DNA from: an uncultured Erythrobacter sp.
Lineage (GTDB): Bacteria > Pseudomonadota > Alphaproteobacteria > Sphingomonadales > Sphingomonadaceae
Assembly (NCBI GenBank): GCA_947488325.1
Contig: CANKYZ010000008.1
Location: forward strand, 107,390 to 171,389
Length of the DNA stretch: 64,000 nucleotides
Reading direction: 5' to 3'
Of the stretch, positions 9,376 through 18,620 are shown piece by piece. A program made the translations under genes and the position numbers. Each line of letters opens with the position of its first letter. Position 1 is the first letter of the stretch. The notes beneath the pieces are model-generated. The model ran no database searches and was not told the DNA's origin. It worked only from the letters and a program-made list of their open reading frames with translations.

Positions 9376-9430
9376 CGTGTCTGAAGTGTATGGTGTTCCT
9401 CACCTTCAATTGAGAGAATTGCGCAGGACC

Positions 9431-10162
9431 ATGGCCTCGATCGCAGTCTACAGTGTCAAAGGTGGAGTGGGGAAAACCACTTTCACGGTCAACTTAGCCT
9501 GGTGCGCAGCCACTATCTCGCGCCGCGAAACACTGCTTTGGGATCTTGATCCCGCAAACGGGTCTGGGTTTCTGCTCGGCGTAGACCCTAAAAAGAAGCG
9601 TACCGCAGGCAGCGTGTTTGATCAGACCCGCGATCCCAGCAAGTTGATCCAGAAAACCGACTTTCCCGGACTCGATTTGCTACCCGCTGACGAAAGCATC
9701 AGAAATCTGGACCGCCAGTTCAATCGGATCGGCAAGAAAAAGCGATTGGCCAAGATAACTGAGCGGTTGACCAAAGACTATGACCGCATCTTGTTCGATT
9801 GCCCGCCGGTCCTCAACGAAATCAGCGCGCAAACGATGCGTGCGGCCGATCTGGTGATCGTCCCACTTCCGCCATCGCCGCTATCAACACGCGCATTTGA
9901 ACAGGTGATCGCAGAAGTGCGCGGCAGCGGCAAAGGGCACCCGCCTATTCTGCCAGTTTTATCCATGATCGACATGCGCCGCACGCTGCACAAAGATGCG
10001 CGAGCCGCAAATCCAAGCTGGCCCATTGTTCCCCTTGCCAGCGCGATTGAGCAATGCGCAGTTGAACGCCGGCCAGTTGGTGCCTTTGCCCCGCGTTCGC
10101 CAGCCACGCGCTCCTTTGCCCAACTTTGGACTGCAATCGAACGCAAATTGGCCAGGCGTTAA
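9431..10162 (+). CDS. ParA-family ATPase
   Basis: A 243-residue deviant-Walker ATPase of the ParA/Soj group. KGGVGKTT at residues 10-17 is the deviant Walker A, DLDPANGS matches the A-prime motif and ILFDCPPVL the Walker B. It is shorter than chromosome ParA and lies alone, without ParB, so it is more likely an orphan ParA that positions another cargo than the chromosome partition protein. The ATG at 9431 is preferred: it places the Walker A at the usual distance from the N-terminus. It precedes the DUF3667 gene by 67 bases. Confidence 0.88.
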   Translation: MASIAVYSVKGGVGKTTFTVNLAWCAATISRRETLLWDLDPANGSGFLLGVDPKKKRTAGSVFDQTRDPSKLIQKTDFPGLDLLPADESIRNLDRQFNRIGKKKRLAKITERLTKDYDRILFDCPPVLNEISAQTMRAADLVIVPLPPSPLSTRAFEQVIAEVRGSGKGHPPILPVLSMIDMRRTLHKDARAANPSWPIVPLASAIEQCAVERRPVGAFAPRSPATRSFAQLWTAIERKLARR

Positions 10163-10229
10163 ACCTTACCCATTTGGCAATCGATGCCGGATCCGTATAG
10201 GCAAGAGCGACGCAACAGGGGCAGCAAGA

Positions 10230-11324
10230 ATGAGCGACATTGCCGAAGGCATTGGTGGAGTGGTCGAGGGCGCGCTGTCTGGCCGCGCGGTGGAACCTGC
10301 AACCGGCAGAGCAGATGTTGATGGTGAAGGCTCCGCGTCAGTAGACTGTTCCAATTGCGGGGCGATGGTGGCTTCGACATATTGCCCTGAATGCGGGCAA
10401 AAAGCACATGTCCATCGATCCTTAACTGCCATATTTCATGATCTAATTCACGGTGTCCTTCACCTTGACGGGAAGTTCTGGCGCACCTTGCCGCTGCTGA
10501 TCTTCAAACCCGGCAAATTGACCCGCCGCTATGTCGACGGAGAGCGCGTCAAATTCGTTAGCCCTATGGCGATGTTCCTGTTCAGCGTCTTCGCAATGTT
10601 CGCCGTGTTCCAGATGATTGGTCTAAGCACGCCAACCAACCTTGATTTAGACACACCTATTGAAAGTATCCGAGCGGAAGGTTTGGCCGAAGCTGAACGA
10701 ATTCAAAGCGAGATTGGCGCGCTGCCCGATAACGACCCACAGCGCCAGGAATTGGAGCAGGAGCTTTCGATTCTTGAAAGCATGCTGGAAGGAGGAGAGG
10801 TTCAAGGAGAGAATTCAACATCCGAAGACGCCTCAAATTTCACAACGTCCTTTAGCCTTCCCGGCGGGGGCAGTGATGGGAATTTGACCGGGATTGAAGT
10901 TCTCGATCAAGGTATCATCAAGAAGTGGCAAGAGAATCCGGAAATGATGCTCTATAAAATGCAGGCAAACGGCTACAAATTCAGTTGGTTGCTAATCCCC
11001 TTTTCCATCCCTTTTGTATGGTTGCTTTTTGCATGGAAGCGGCGTTTTAAGGCGTATGATCACGCAGTATTTGTGACCTATTCGCTTGGCTTTATGTCTT
11101 TGTTGTTCATCATCATGTCGCTTGTCTGGGTGAGCCCGCTTGGATCGGGATGGGCCATTTTGATCTTTGTCATCGCAGCGCCTCTACATGTCTATAAGCA
11201 ATTGAGGCACACTTACGATCTCAGGCGTTTCTCCGCGATATGGCGGTTTGCTGCCTTGTTTTTCTTCATCAACATCGTGTTGGCGCTGTTCCTACAGGCG
11301 CTGCTACTGATCGGCGCTTTCTGA
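10230..11324 (+). CDS. DUF3667 membrane protein
   Basis: A 364-residue protein with an N-terminal zinc ribbon (CSNCGAMVASTYCPECGQ: two CxxC knuckles) followed by the DUF3667 signature HVHRSLTAIFHDL, then DGKFWRTLPLLIFKPGKLTRRY. A first membrane helix (PMAMFLFSVFAMFAVFQM) is followed by a long coiled, acidic periplasmic or cytoplasmic loop (residues about 140-235) and about four more helices at the C-terminus. Function unknown; possibly a membrane-attached sensor or assembly factor. The start at 10230 was chosen because the conserved part begins shortly after; the frame is open much further upstream inside the ParA gene. Confidence 0.85.
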   Translation: MSDIAEGIGGVVEGALSGRAVEPATGRADVDGEGSASVDCSNCGAMVASTYCPECGQKAHVHRSLTAIFHDLIHGVLHLDGKFWRTLPLLIFKPGKLTRRYVDGERVKFVSPMAMFLFSVFAMFAVFQMIGLSTPTNLDLDTPIESIRAEGLAEAERIQSEIGALPDNDPQRQELEQELSILESMLEGGEVQGENSTSEDASNFTTSFSLPGGGSDGNLTGIEVLDQGIIKKWQENPEMMLYKMQANGYKFSWLLIPFSIPFVWLLFAWKRRFKAYDHAVFVTYSLGFMSLLFIIMSLVWVSPLGSGWAILIFVIAAPLHVYKQLRHTYDLRRFSAIWRFAALFFFINIVLALFLQALLLIGAF

Positions 11325-11338
11325 AGCACAAATTAAAA

Positions 11339-11368
11339 CGGGCGCTCTGGCCAATGCCAAAGCGCCCG
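11339..11368 (-). terminator. Terminator between DUF3667 gene and ftsH
   Basis: CGGGCGCT (11339-11346) pairs with AGCGCCCG (11361-11368). On the minus strand the stem is followed by TTTTAATTTG, so it most likely ends ftsH; it may also stop the convergent DUF3667 transcript. Confidence 0.75.
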
Positions 11369-11390
11369 TCACAATCCCTGGGATTATCAG

Positions 11391-13352
11391 CTACGCCCCT
11401 TGCGGAGCCTCATCGCCCTTATTGCCAAACCGCTTTCCAGCCCTTGGAATGGCGGATCCTTGTGTTGGTTTAAGCGGGGTCGGACCACGCGGCTCATCAG
11501 GGCGGTCAATTGTGCCATCCTTCATCAGCTGATCGATCTCCTCACCCGACAAAGTTTCATATTCGAGCAGCGCCTGAGCGAGTACGTGCAGCTTGTCTTC
11601 TTGTTCGGTTAAGATGTTGGTCGCACGCTTCAGGCCTGATTCGACCAAGTCTTTGATCTCAGCGTCGATCATCTTGTTCGTTTCCGCCCCACCCATCGTG
11701 CGTGCGGTTTGACCCATGCCGAGATAGCCTTCCTGACTCTGCTCATATTGCAGTGGACCAAGTTTTTCGCTCATACCCCATTTGGTGACCATATTGCGCG
11801 CCAGATCGGTCGCATATTGGATATCACCCGATGCACCGCTGGAAACCTTATCGTGCCCAAAGATGATATCTTCGGCCACACGTCCGCCCATTGCGACGGC
11901 AAGGTTCGCATGCATCTTGTCACGGTGGTAAGAATAGCTGTCCCGCTCTGGCAGGCGCATCACCATGCCCAGCGCACGGCCGCGCGGGATAATGGTCGCC
12001 TTGTGGATTGGGTCAGAGGCCTCTTCATTGATGCTGACTAGAGCGTGACCTGCCTCATGGTAGGCGGTCATTTTCTTCTCGTCATCGGTCATAACCATGG
12101 AGCGACGTTCCGCGCCCATCATCACTTTGTCCTTGGCATCTTCGAATTCCTGCATAGCAACCAACCGCTTATTACGGCGAGCTGCGAGCAGAGCTGCTTC
12201 GTTGACGAGGTTCGCCAAATCAGCGCCCGAAAAGCCCGGAGTGCCGCGTGCAATCGTGCGGGGGTTCACATCAGGAGCAAGCGGAACCTTCTTCATGTGC
12301 ACGTCGAGAATCTTTTCGCGCCCTTCAATATCAGGGATCGGCACCACAACCTGACGATCAAAGCGGCCCGGACGCAGCAGCGCGGGGTCGAGAACGTCAG
12401 GACGGTTGGTTGCGGCAATGATGATGATGCCTTCATTCGCCTCAAAACCGTCCATTTCGACCAGCAATTGGTTGAGCGTCTGTTCACGCTCATCGTTTGA
12501 ATTGCCAAGCCCGTGACCACGCGAACGCCCAACCGCATCAATTTCATCGATAAAGACGATGCAAGGTGAGTTCTTCTTGGCCTGCTCGAACATGTCGCGC
12601 ACACGGCTTGCGCCGACGCCCACGAACATTTCGACAAAATCCGAACCCGAAATGGTGAAGAACGGCACACCTGCTTCACCCGCAATCGCACGCGCAAGAA
12701 GCGTTTTACCAGTGCCGGGCGAGCCAACTAGCAAGGCGCCCTTAGGTATCTGTCCGCCCAGCTTTGAAAAACGGTGCGGATCTTTCAGGAATTCGACGAT
12801 CTCTTCTAGCTCTTCGCGAGCTTCGTCGATGCCGGCAACGTCTTCAAACGTGACCTTACCCGAACGTTCGGTCAGCATTTTGGCCTTGGATTTGCCAAAG
12901 CCCATGGCGCCGCCGCCACCGCCTTTTTGTACTTGGCGAAGTGCGAAGAACGCAATGCCGAGAATGAGGATAAAGGGCAGCGACTGGATCAGAATGTAGA
13001 GCAACATATTGGGTTGTTCACGCTCTACACCATTGAATTTAACGTCATTTTCTTCAAGCAGCGTGGTAAGCCGCGTGTCGGAAGGCACAGGGATCGTGCT
13101 GAATGTCTTGTTGTCCTTTAGCGTGCCGGTAATCAGGTCTTCGCCCAACGCCACTTCTTCAACCTCGCCTGCCGCGACTCTGTCCCGGAATTCCGAATAA
13201 TTGATCGCTTCACCTGCCGGTTGGCCGTTACCGCCAAACATCGAAACCACCAAAAGCAACGCCAAAAAGATGCCGCCCCAGATCATCAATTGCCTGATCC
13301 ACGGGTTCTGGCCCTCTGGAGGCTGCTCGTTGGGGTCGTTTTGATCGCTCAT
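11391..13352 (-). CDS. ftsH: ATP-dependent zinc metalloprotease FtsH
   Basis: A 653-residue membrane-bound AAA protease that degrades misfolded membrane proteins and regulatory proteins. Two N-terminal membrane helices (about 22-40 and 118-138) flank the periplasmic domain; AAA Walker A is GSPGTGKT (210-217), Walker [11 protein letters not shown], the second region of homology [18 protein letters not shown], and the zinc site HEAGH (432-436). The start at 13352 (MSDQNDP) is the usual one; an upstream Met at 13427 adds unrelated residues. The gene stands alone; tilS, often next to it, is not here. Confidence 0.97.
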   Translation of the reverse strand: MSDQNDPNEQPPEGQNPWIRQLMIWGGIFLALLLVVSMFGGNGQPAGEAINYSEFRDRVAAGEVEEVALGEDLITGTLKDNKTFSTIPVPSDTRLTTLLEENDVKFNGVEREQPNMLLYILIQSLPFILILGIAFFALRQVQKGGGGGAMGFGKSKAKMLTERSGKVTFEDVAGIDEAREELEEIVEFLKDPHRFSKLGGQIPKGALLVGSPGTGKTLLARAIAGEAGVPFFTISGSDFVEMFVGVGASRVRDMFEQAKKNSPCIVFIDEIDAVGRSRGHGLGNSNDEREQTLNQLLVEMDGFEANEGIIIIAATNRPDVLDPALLRPGRFDRQVVVPIPDIEGREKILDVHMKKVPLAPDVNPRTIARGTPGFSGADLANLVNEAALLAARRNKRLVAMQEFEDAKDKVMMGAERRSMVMTDDEKKMTAYHEAGHALVSINEEASDPIHKATIIPRGRALGMVMRLPERDSYSYHRDKMHANLAVAMGGRVAEDIIFGHDKVSSGASGDIQYATDLARNMVTKWGMSEKLGPLQYEQSQEGYLGMGQTARTMGGAETNKMIDAEIKDLVESGLKRATNILTEQEDKLHVLAQALLEYETLSGEEIDQLMKDGTIDRPDEPRGPTPLKPTQGSAIPRAGKRFGNKGDEAPQGA

Positions 13353-13495
13353 GCGTCGGATTCCTTTCTCGACCAGTAATGTAGGATCAGACCTGTGAAT
13401 GGCAAGATAACAAGCAATTGAACGCAACGCTCGATTTTTCGCACAGCGTGATCCAATTTCTCGATGACGAAGCCTGCTTCAAACCAAGCAGTTCA

Positions 13496-14176
13496 TCAAG
13501 GGGAATAAGCAGCCAAGAAAACGTCAACAGCTCCCGCGATGCGGTTTGCGTTCTCTTCATCACTTGGCAAAGAACCAAAACGGCGTTCGAGATCGCCCAT
13601 GCCTTTTGCCATTGATACGAATTGCTCCGCAGCAAGCTGCGGATCTGGGATGAGCAATTCACCCTCAGCGCTAGCATATGCGAGGAATTCGCTGAACGCG
13701 GCCTTCATCCGCCAAGGGCCAGCCTCTAAAAACGCGAGGCCAATTGCCGGATCATGCTCAGTTTCCGCAGCAATCCGGCGATCAAACTGAATCAGTTCCG
13801 GTCGGGAAAGGAACTCAAACATTGCTTGGCCAATCACCATCAACCGCTCACGGATTGACCCTTCGGACATTTCGTCAATGTTGAAATAGCCACCCATTTT
13901 CGCACATTCGCGCTCAACCGACGCCGCAAACAGAGCGCGCTTGTCGCCGAAATGATTGTAGATCGTGACTTTCGAAACCAGGGCGTCGGCTGCCACCTGC
14001 TCTATCGAGGTCGCGGCAAATCCATTGGCGAAAAACCGCCGCGTTGCCGCCTCAACAATCGCTTCACGCTTTGCTTGATCGGACGGACGGCCCGGTTTCT
14101 TTTTTTCCGAACTTTTATTCAACGTGCAGAAACCTGTTTCAAATTGGGTATTGACAAAATGAACGACGGCGTACAA
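13496..14176 (-). CDS. TetR/AcrR-family transcriptional regulator
   Basis: A TetR-type repressor with a DNA-binding domain (KREAIVEAATRRFFANGFAAT, then SKVTIYNHFGDKRALF, the recognition helix) and a C-terminal ligand domain of the TetR_C_C33-like type. It diverges from the four-gene exporter at 14253-18620 and probably represses it, releasing on binding a substrate. The ATG at 14176 would overlap the predicted exporter promoter and add an odd N-terminus; a TTG at 14122 in front of NKSSEKKKPGRPSD is a realistic alternative start. Direction, length (about 208-226 residues) and motifs make the family call firm. Confidence 0.9.
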   Translation of the reverse strand: MYAVVHFVNTQFETGFCTLNKSSEKKKPGRPSDQAKREAIVEAATRRFFANGFAATSIEQVAADALVSKVTIYNHFGDKRALFAASVERECAKMGGYFNIDEMSEGSIRERLMVIGQAMFEFLSRPELIQFDRRIAAETEHDPAIGLAFLEAGPWRMKAAFSEFLAYASAEGELLIPDPQLAAEQFVSMAKGMGDLERRFGSLPSDEENANRIAGAVDVFLAAYSP

Positions 14177-14193
14177 TTAAACGCTATCGTTCA
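14151..14193 (+). promoter_or_regulatory. Promoter and putative TetR operator upstream of exporter operon
   Basis: A TTGACA box (14151-14156) is followed by TACAAT (14172-14177, 15-base gap) or CAATTA (14174-14179, 17-base gap). A perfect 7-base inverted repeat TGAACGA (14160-14166) / TCGTTCA (14187-14193) lies across this promoter. Its position is what one expects of an operator for the divergent TetR gene; binding itself is inference. Confidence 0.55.
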
Positions 14194-14252
14194 CTAATGT
14201 CGTATAACACGACATTCCGCAACCCCCTTGCCCAGCAAAGGTTCACCGCCAC

Positions 14253-15389
14253 ATGCTTTGGATTGCCATCCGCATGCTTACAGGCGACACTCAGAAATTC
14301 TATGGGCTGTTGTTTGGCATTGCCTTTTCGACATTGCTGATAACACAGCAACTGACGATTTTCGTCAACCTCATCGAACGCGGCGCGAGCGGCGTGTATA
14401 ATGCACCCGAAGCTGAAATTTGGGTCATGGACCCGGTCAGCCGCACCACTGAGGTAAACTTTGCCATGCCGACAACCGCGCTCGATGAAGTGCGGTCGGT
14501 GCCAGGTGTTGAATGGGCAGTCCCGCATCTACGGGCGGGCGCATCCGTTCGCACTAGGTCAGGTGATCTTGAAGGCGTAGCAATAGTTGGTGTTGACGAC
14601 GCCAGCCTGATCGGCCTTCCTGAACGGCTAATCGAGGGCGAAAAATCTAATCTATCGCGTCCCGATACGGTCATCATCGATGATGGCGGGGTCCTAAATT
14701 TGTTTGAAAATGGCGAAGACCCGATTGGTCAGCGGCTTGAGTTGAATGATCAGCGCGCTGTCATCAGGGGCATTGCCGATTCCATCCCGACTTTCACAAG
14801 CCAAGTCACGCTCTACACAAAATATAGCCAGGCACTGAATTATGTGCCCGGCACGCGCAACCGCTTGACCTTTGTGCTTGCTGGAGTGAGCGACGGCCTG
14901 TCAGCGGAAGAGGTCGCTCAGCGGATTGAAGACCAGACCGGGTTGAAGGCAGAAACGCGCAGTGAATTTGCGCAAGCTGGGGTCGATTTCATCATCCAGA
15001 ACACCGGTATCCCAACCAATTTCGGGATAACCGTAGTTCTGGGTTTCGTAGTAGGCGTCGCTATTGTTGGTCTGACATTCAGCCTCTTCATTCGCGACAA
15101 TATCAAACAATTTGGTGCATTAAAGGCGATCGGAGTGACCAATTCCAAGATAATGCGGATGGTCGCAGCACAGGCTGGCTTGGTCGGTTTTGTCGGCTAT
15201 GCCTTAGGTGTTATGGGCACGGTTTTGTTCCTATGGAGCTTTTCCGGGAACCCGTTCTTCAAAGGATTCTACATTCCCTGGCAGATTCCGCTGATCAGTC
15301 TCGGAGCGGTCATCATTATCCTTGCGATAACAGGATGGCTTGCACTGCGTAGCGTCCTGAGCACTGAACCTGCATCGGTGTTCCGGTGA
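14253..15389 (+). CDS. ABC transporter permease, FtsX/DevC type
   Basis: A 378-residue permease with one N-terminal helix (FYGLLFGIAFSTLLITQQLTIF), a large periplasmic domain (about 45-255) and three C-terminal helices with FGITVVLGFVVGVAIVG and FGALKAIGVTNSKI, the classic FtsX-like layout. Together with the next three genes it resembles the cyanobacterial DevBCA-TolC exporter: the permease and ATPase drive an adaptor and an outer-membrane channel. The stop overlaps the ATPase start. Substrate unknown; lipid, peptide or small toxin are options. Confidence 0.88.
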   Translation: MLWIAIRMLTGDTQKFYGLLFGIAFSTLLITQQLTIFVNLIERGASGVYNAPEAEIWVMDPVSRTTEVNFAMPTTALDEVRSVPGVEWAVPHLRAGASVRTRSGDLEGVAIVGVDDASLIGLPERLIEGEKSNLSRPDTVIIDDGGVLNLFENGEDPIGQRLELNDQRAVIRGIADSIPTFTSQVTLYTKYSQALNYVPGTRNRLTFVLAGVSDGLSAEEVAQRIEDQTGLKAETRSEFAQAGVDFIIQNTGIPTNFGITVVLGFVVGVAIVGLTFSLFIRDNIKQFGALKAIGVTNSKIMRMVAAQAGLVGFVGYALGVMGTVLFLWSFSGNPFFKGFYIPWQIPLISLGAVIIILAITGWLALRSVLSTEPASVFR

Positions 15390-16129
15390 ACGAAGTGGAC
15401 ATGGCCAAAGATCATTCTGGGCGAGAAAACGTGGCCGCGATTTGCGCGCGAGGTATCACGCGTGATTTCAAGGCGGGCCAATCAACCATCCGCGTACTTC
15501 ATGGGATCGACACTGATATTCAATCAGGAGAAATGACCTATGTCGTCGGCGAAAGTGGATCGGGCAAGACAACGCTAATTTCGATCATGTGCGGAATTCT
15601 GTGGCCGACAGAAGGCGAAGTGAAGGTCTTTGGCACCGATATCTACGGCCTGTCAGATAGCGAGTTGGTCAATTTTCGGCTCCAGAATATCGGTTTTATC
15701 TTCCAGCAATATAATCTCATCCCTTCAATTGACGCCGCCGCCAATGCTGCCGTCCCGCTCATCGCGCAGGGAATGGCGATTGAACCCGCGCGCGCCAAAG
15801 CGACCGAGCTGCTCGAAAAGCTCAATATCGGCGATCAAGCCAGTAAACTGCCAAATCAGTTGTCGGGCGGCCAGCAACAACGCGTCGCCATCGCTCGTGC
15901 CCTCGTCCATGAACCACGCCTTGTCGTGTGCGATGAACCAACTGCAGCACTCGATGCCAGTTCGGGCCGCCGAGTGATGGATTTGCTGCGCGACGTTGCG
16001 GTTGCGCCCGATCGCGCTTGCATCATTGTCACGCACGACAATCGTATCTTTGACCTCGCCGACCGTATCCTTGTGCTTGAGGACGGCCGGGTCACGCATG
16101 ACGGCATTGAGATGCCGGTCGATCATTAA
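15386..16129 (+). CDS. ABC transporter ATP-binding protein (LolD/DevA/MacB type)
   Basis: A 247-residue ATPase. Walker A is GESGSGKTT, the signature is LSGGQQQRVAIARAL, Walker B is LVVCDEPTAALD, and the switch His is in IIVTHDNRI. Sequence class fits the LolD/MacB/DevA group that pairs with FtsX-like permeases. A GTG at 15386 overlaps the permease stop (GTGA), giving translational coupling; the ATG at 15401 is an alternative. Second gene of the exporter operon. Confidence 0.93.
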   Translation: MNEVDMAKDHSGRENVAAICARGITRDFKAGQSTIRVLHGIDTDIQSGEMTYVVGESGSGKTTLISIMCGILWPTEGEVKVFGTDIYGLSDSELVNFRLQNIGFIFQQYNLIPSIDAAANAAVPLIAQGMAIEPARAKATELLEKLNIGDQASKLPNQLSGGQQQRVAIARALVHEPRLVVCDEPTAALDASSGRRVMDLLRDVAVAPDRACIIVTHDNRIFDLADRILVLEDGRVTHDGIEMPVDH

Positions 16130-16156
16130 ACGCCCCTATTCAACTCCGAGGAATAT

Positions 16157-17176
16157 ATGGCCTTCTTGCCGTCAAATCTGAGCTTTTCGCGTCAAATTCT
16201 GCCCATCCTAGCAATTGTCGGCATCATTGGTGCGGCGATTTTCATCTACGCGGACCTACCTGACCGCGAAATCAGCGAACCTGAAAGGCAGCCCCCCAAG
16301 GCGACTGGAGAATTGGCCAATGCTGCACGGGTGGCGGGCGTTGGACTTGTTGAACCAGCCAGCGAAATCATCGACATTGGCTCCGCACTTTCTGGACTGG
16401 TGAGCGATCTGCGCGTTGCTCCGGGTGACCGGGTTGAGAAAGGTCAAGTGCTGTTCCTGGTGGATGACCGTGCAGCCCGCGCTCGCTTATCCGAGGCCAG
16501 TGCTGCAATCCGGGAAGCCCGTGCAGCCATCGGCGAGGCGCAGACCGCGCAAAGCACAGCGCGGCAGCAGCTTGCCTTGTATGAAGGTCTATCCGATCCG
16601 GCAGCCGTCAGCCGCAGCGAAGTGGTACGCGCCGAAGGCGAAGCGCAATCTGCCGCAAGTCGTCTTCAAGTTGCGCGTGCGCGATTGAATGCCGCCCAAG
16701 CGCAAGCGAGCAGTGCACAGACCGAAATTGGACGCCTAACCGTGCGCGCGCCAATTGCAGGTGAGATCCTGGCCGTAAATATCCGCCCCGGCGAATTTGT
16801 CTCAACTCAAGGCGGTGGGAACAGTCTGCCTTTTATCCAGATGGGCGAAACCAACCCCCTGCATATCCGTGTCGATATTGATGAAAACGAAGCGGTTCGA
16901 GTAAATTTGGGCGCGCCCGCCATCATTTCTCCGCGCGGTGCGGCAGAAATTCAGGTCGAAGCCGCCTTTGTCCGGGCTGAGCCGCAGGTTGTGCCCAAGC
17001 GTTCGCTCACCAACAGCGCTTCTGAACGGGTCGATGTACGCGTGCTCCAACTGATCTATGCTCTACCCCAAACCGCAGAGAGCGATGTGTTCCGGGTCGG
17101 TCAGCAGATTGATGCATTCATCCCGGCAGCGGAAAGAGCTGTGAACGAAGACGACGATGAAGACAGCGGGGAGTAA
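16157..17176 (+). CDS. HlyD/DevB-type periplasmic adaptor
   Basis: A 339-residue membrane-fusion protein. One N-terminal membrane helix (about 11-31), then a lipoyl half (GLVSDLRVAPGDRVEKGQVLFLVDD), an alanine-rich alpha hairpin (about 110-195) and the second lipoyl half (IGRLTVRAPIAGEILAVNIRPGEFV). The acidic tail EDDDEDSGE is unusual but short. GAGGAA stands just ahead of the ATG at 16157. It links the inner-membrane ABC pair with the outer-membrane factor encoded next. Confidence 0.92.
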   Translation: MAFLPSNLSFSRQILPILAIVGIIGAAIFIYADLPDREISEPERQPPKATGELANAARVAGVGLVEPASEIIDIGSALSGLVSDLRVAPGDRVEKGQVLFLVDDRAARARLSEASAAIREARAAIGEAQTAQSTARQQLALYEGLSDPAAVSRSEVVRAEGEAQSAASRLQVARARLNAAQAQASSAQTEIGRLTVRAPIAGEILAVNIRPGEFVSTQGGGNSLPFIQMGETNPLHIRVDIDENEAVRVNLGAPAIISPRGAAEIQVEAAFVRAEPQVVPKRSLTNSASERVDVRVLQLIYALPQTAESDVFRVGQQIDAFIPAAERAVNEDDDEDSGE

Positions 17177-17180
17177 AGCA

Positions 17181-18620
17181 ATGATGCGTCTTCCGTATCG
17201 CAAATTAGCGCGGATTAGCTCCCTTGGCCTGCTGGCATCGCTGGCTGCTTGTGTCGCGGGGCCTCCGCCCGAAATCGCCACACCTACTCCAGAGCTGCCA
17301 GAATCGTTTTTCTTTGAACCCGACGCCCCAACTAACACTAGGCTCGACGAACTTCTGCCCATCGACGATGCCGCATTCCTCGAACTGGCCAGTGCTGCGC
17401 TCAGTGATGCACCGAGCCTAGCCGAAGCCTTAGCCCGAGTTGATGCTGCCCGCGCGAATGCTGCCAGATCAGGGGCCGAGCGTTTGCCCAATATCAGCGC
17501 AGACGCGGCGGTCCAGCAAACCCGGATCAACACCGGTCGGTTCGGCGGAAGTTCAGCTGCTTTCGTACCCGCATCGCAAACGTCCTATGGTGGGAACCTG
17601 GTTGCCAGTTGGGACACGGACTTGTTCGGACAATTGCGCGCTCAGGAACGCGCGGCCGTCGCCCGGATAGACGCCGCCAATGCCTCTGCCGCTGCGGTGC
17701 GAATCGCGTTATTGGCTGAGATCGCGGGTAGTATTGTTGATTGGCGGGTCCTCGAAGCTCGCGAGATTGCGATTGAGAATGACGTGAGCGCCTCAAGCCA
17801 ACTGGCTGAGCTTGCTAGAATCCGTGAAGAAGCTGGCATTGCACCCGGATTCGACAGAGTCCGTGCAGAAGCCGCGGCCAGCGCGTCACGTTCACGGCTT
17901 GCGGCATTGCAAGGCGAACGCGTACGGGTCGTCGGACGGTTAATTACACTCACCGGCCAAAATGCTGCGGCTGTGAACGAAGCTTTGGAGCAAGGTGGGC
18001 CTGCGTTTAACCCGCGTGCACGTCCAGTCAGTTTGCCGTCCGAATTGTTGAACAACCGTCCCGATGTCGTGGCTGCTGCGGCTGAATTGGCTGCAACCGA
18101 TGCCAACCTAGCCGCCGCTGCACGTGCGCGCTTTCCGCGCTTAACGCTGTCGGCTGTCGTCGGCCTGCTCGCTTTTGATCCCGAAGATCTCTTTGACGAG
18201 AATTCGGTAGTCGGCACACTCACTTCCGGAATTGCCGGACCGCTGCTCGATTTCGGGCGGATTGAAGCTGAGATTGACGGTGCAGCGGCTAACAAACGCA
18301 TCGCTTTTCAGGCCTATCGCGGGGCCGTTTTTCAGGCGTTGGGCGATGCTGAAGCTGCCTATGGTATGATCGAAGCTGCTGACAACGAAGCGGCGTTGGC
18401 TATCCGTGAACGCGACCAATTGGAGCGCGCCGCTACGCTCGCCAATGATCGCTATCGCGCCGGATTGGCCAGTTTCCTCGAAGTGCTCGACCCGCGCCGC
18501 GCGGCAGATGCCAGCGGCGAGAATGCAGCGGCAGCTATCGGAAGAGCAGAACGTGCGCGAATTGTGTTGTGGCAGTCACTTGGCGGTGATGCGCCGGAAA
18601 TGTTGGCGGAGGGGAACTAA
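17181..18620 (+). CDS. Outer-membrane efflux lipoprotein, NodT/TolC family
   Basis: A 479-residue outer-membrane factor that forms the exit duct of the exporter. Signal with lipobox (LAAC) near the N-terminus, two repeated TolC-type regions with long alanine-rich helices, PSELLNNRPDVVAAAAEL (a NodT-type signature) and GPLLDFGRI in the second repeat. ATG at 17181 has GGGGAG upstream, better than the Met at 17157 that overlaps the adaptor gene. The stop overlaps the convergent HupE/UreJ stop by four bases, so both operons end back to back. Confidence 0.93.
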   Translation: MMRLPYRKLARISSLGLLASLAACVAGPPPEIATPTPELPESFFFEPDAPTNTRLDELLPIDDAAFLELASAALSDAPSLAEALARVDAARANAARSGAERLPNISADAAVQQTRINTGRFGGSSAAFVPASQTSYGGNLVASWDTDLFGQLRAQERAAVARIDAANASAAAVRIALLAEIAGSIVDWRVLEAREIAIENDVSASSQLAELARIREEAGIAPGFDRVRAEAAASASRSRLAALQGERVRVVGRLITLTGQNAAAVNEALEQGGPAFNPRARPVSLPSELLNNRPDVVAAAAELAATDANLAAAARARFPRLTLSAVVGLLAFDPEDLFDENSVVGTLTSGIAGPLLDFGRIEAEIDGAAANKRIAFQAYRGAVFQALGDAEAAYGMIEAADNEAALAIRERDQLERAATLANDRYRAGLASFLEVLDPRRAADASGENAAAAIGRAERARIVLWQSLGGDAPEMLAEGN

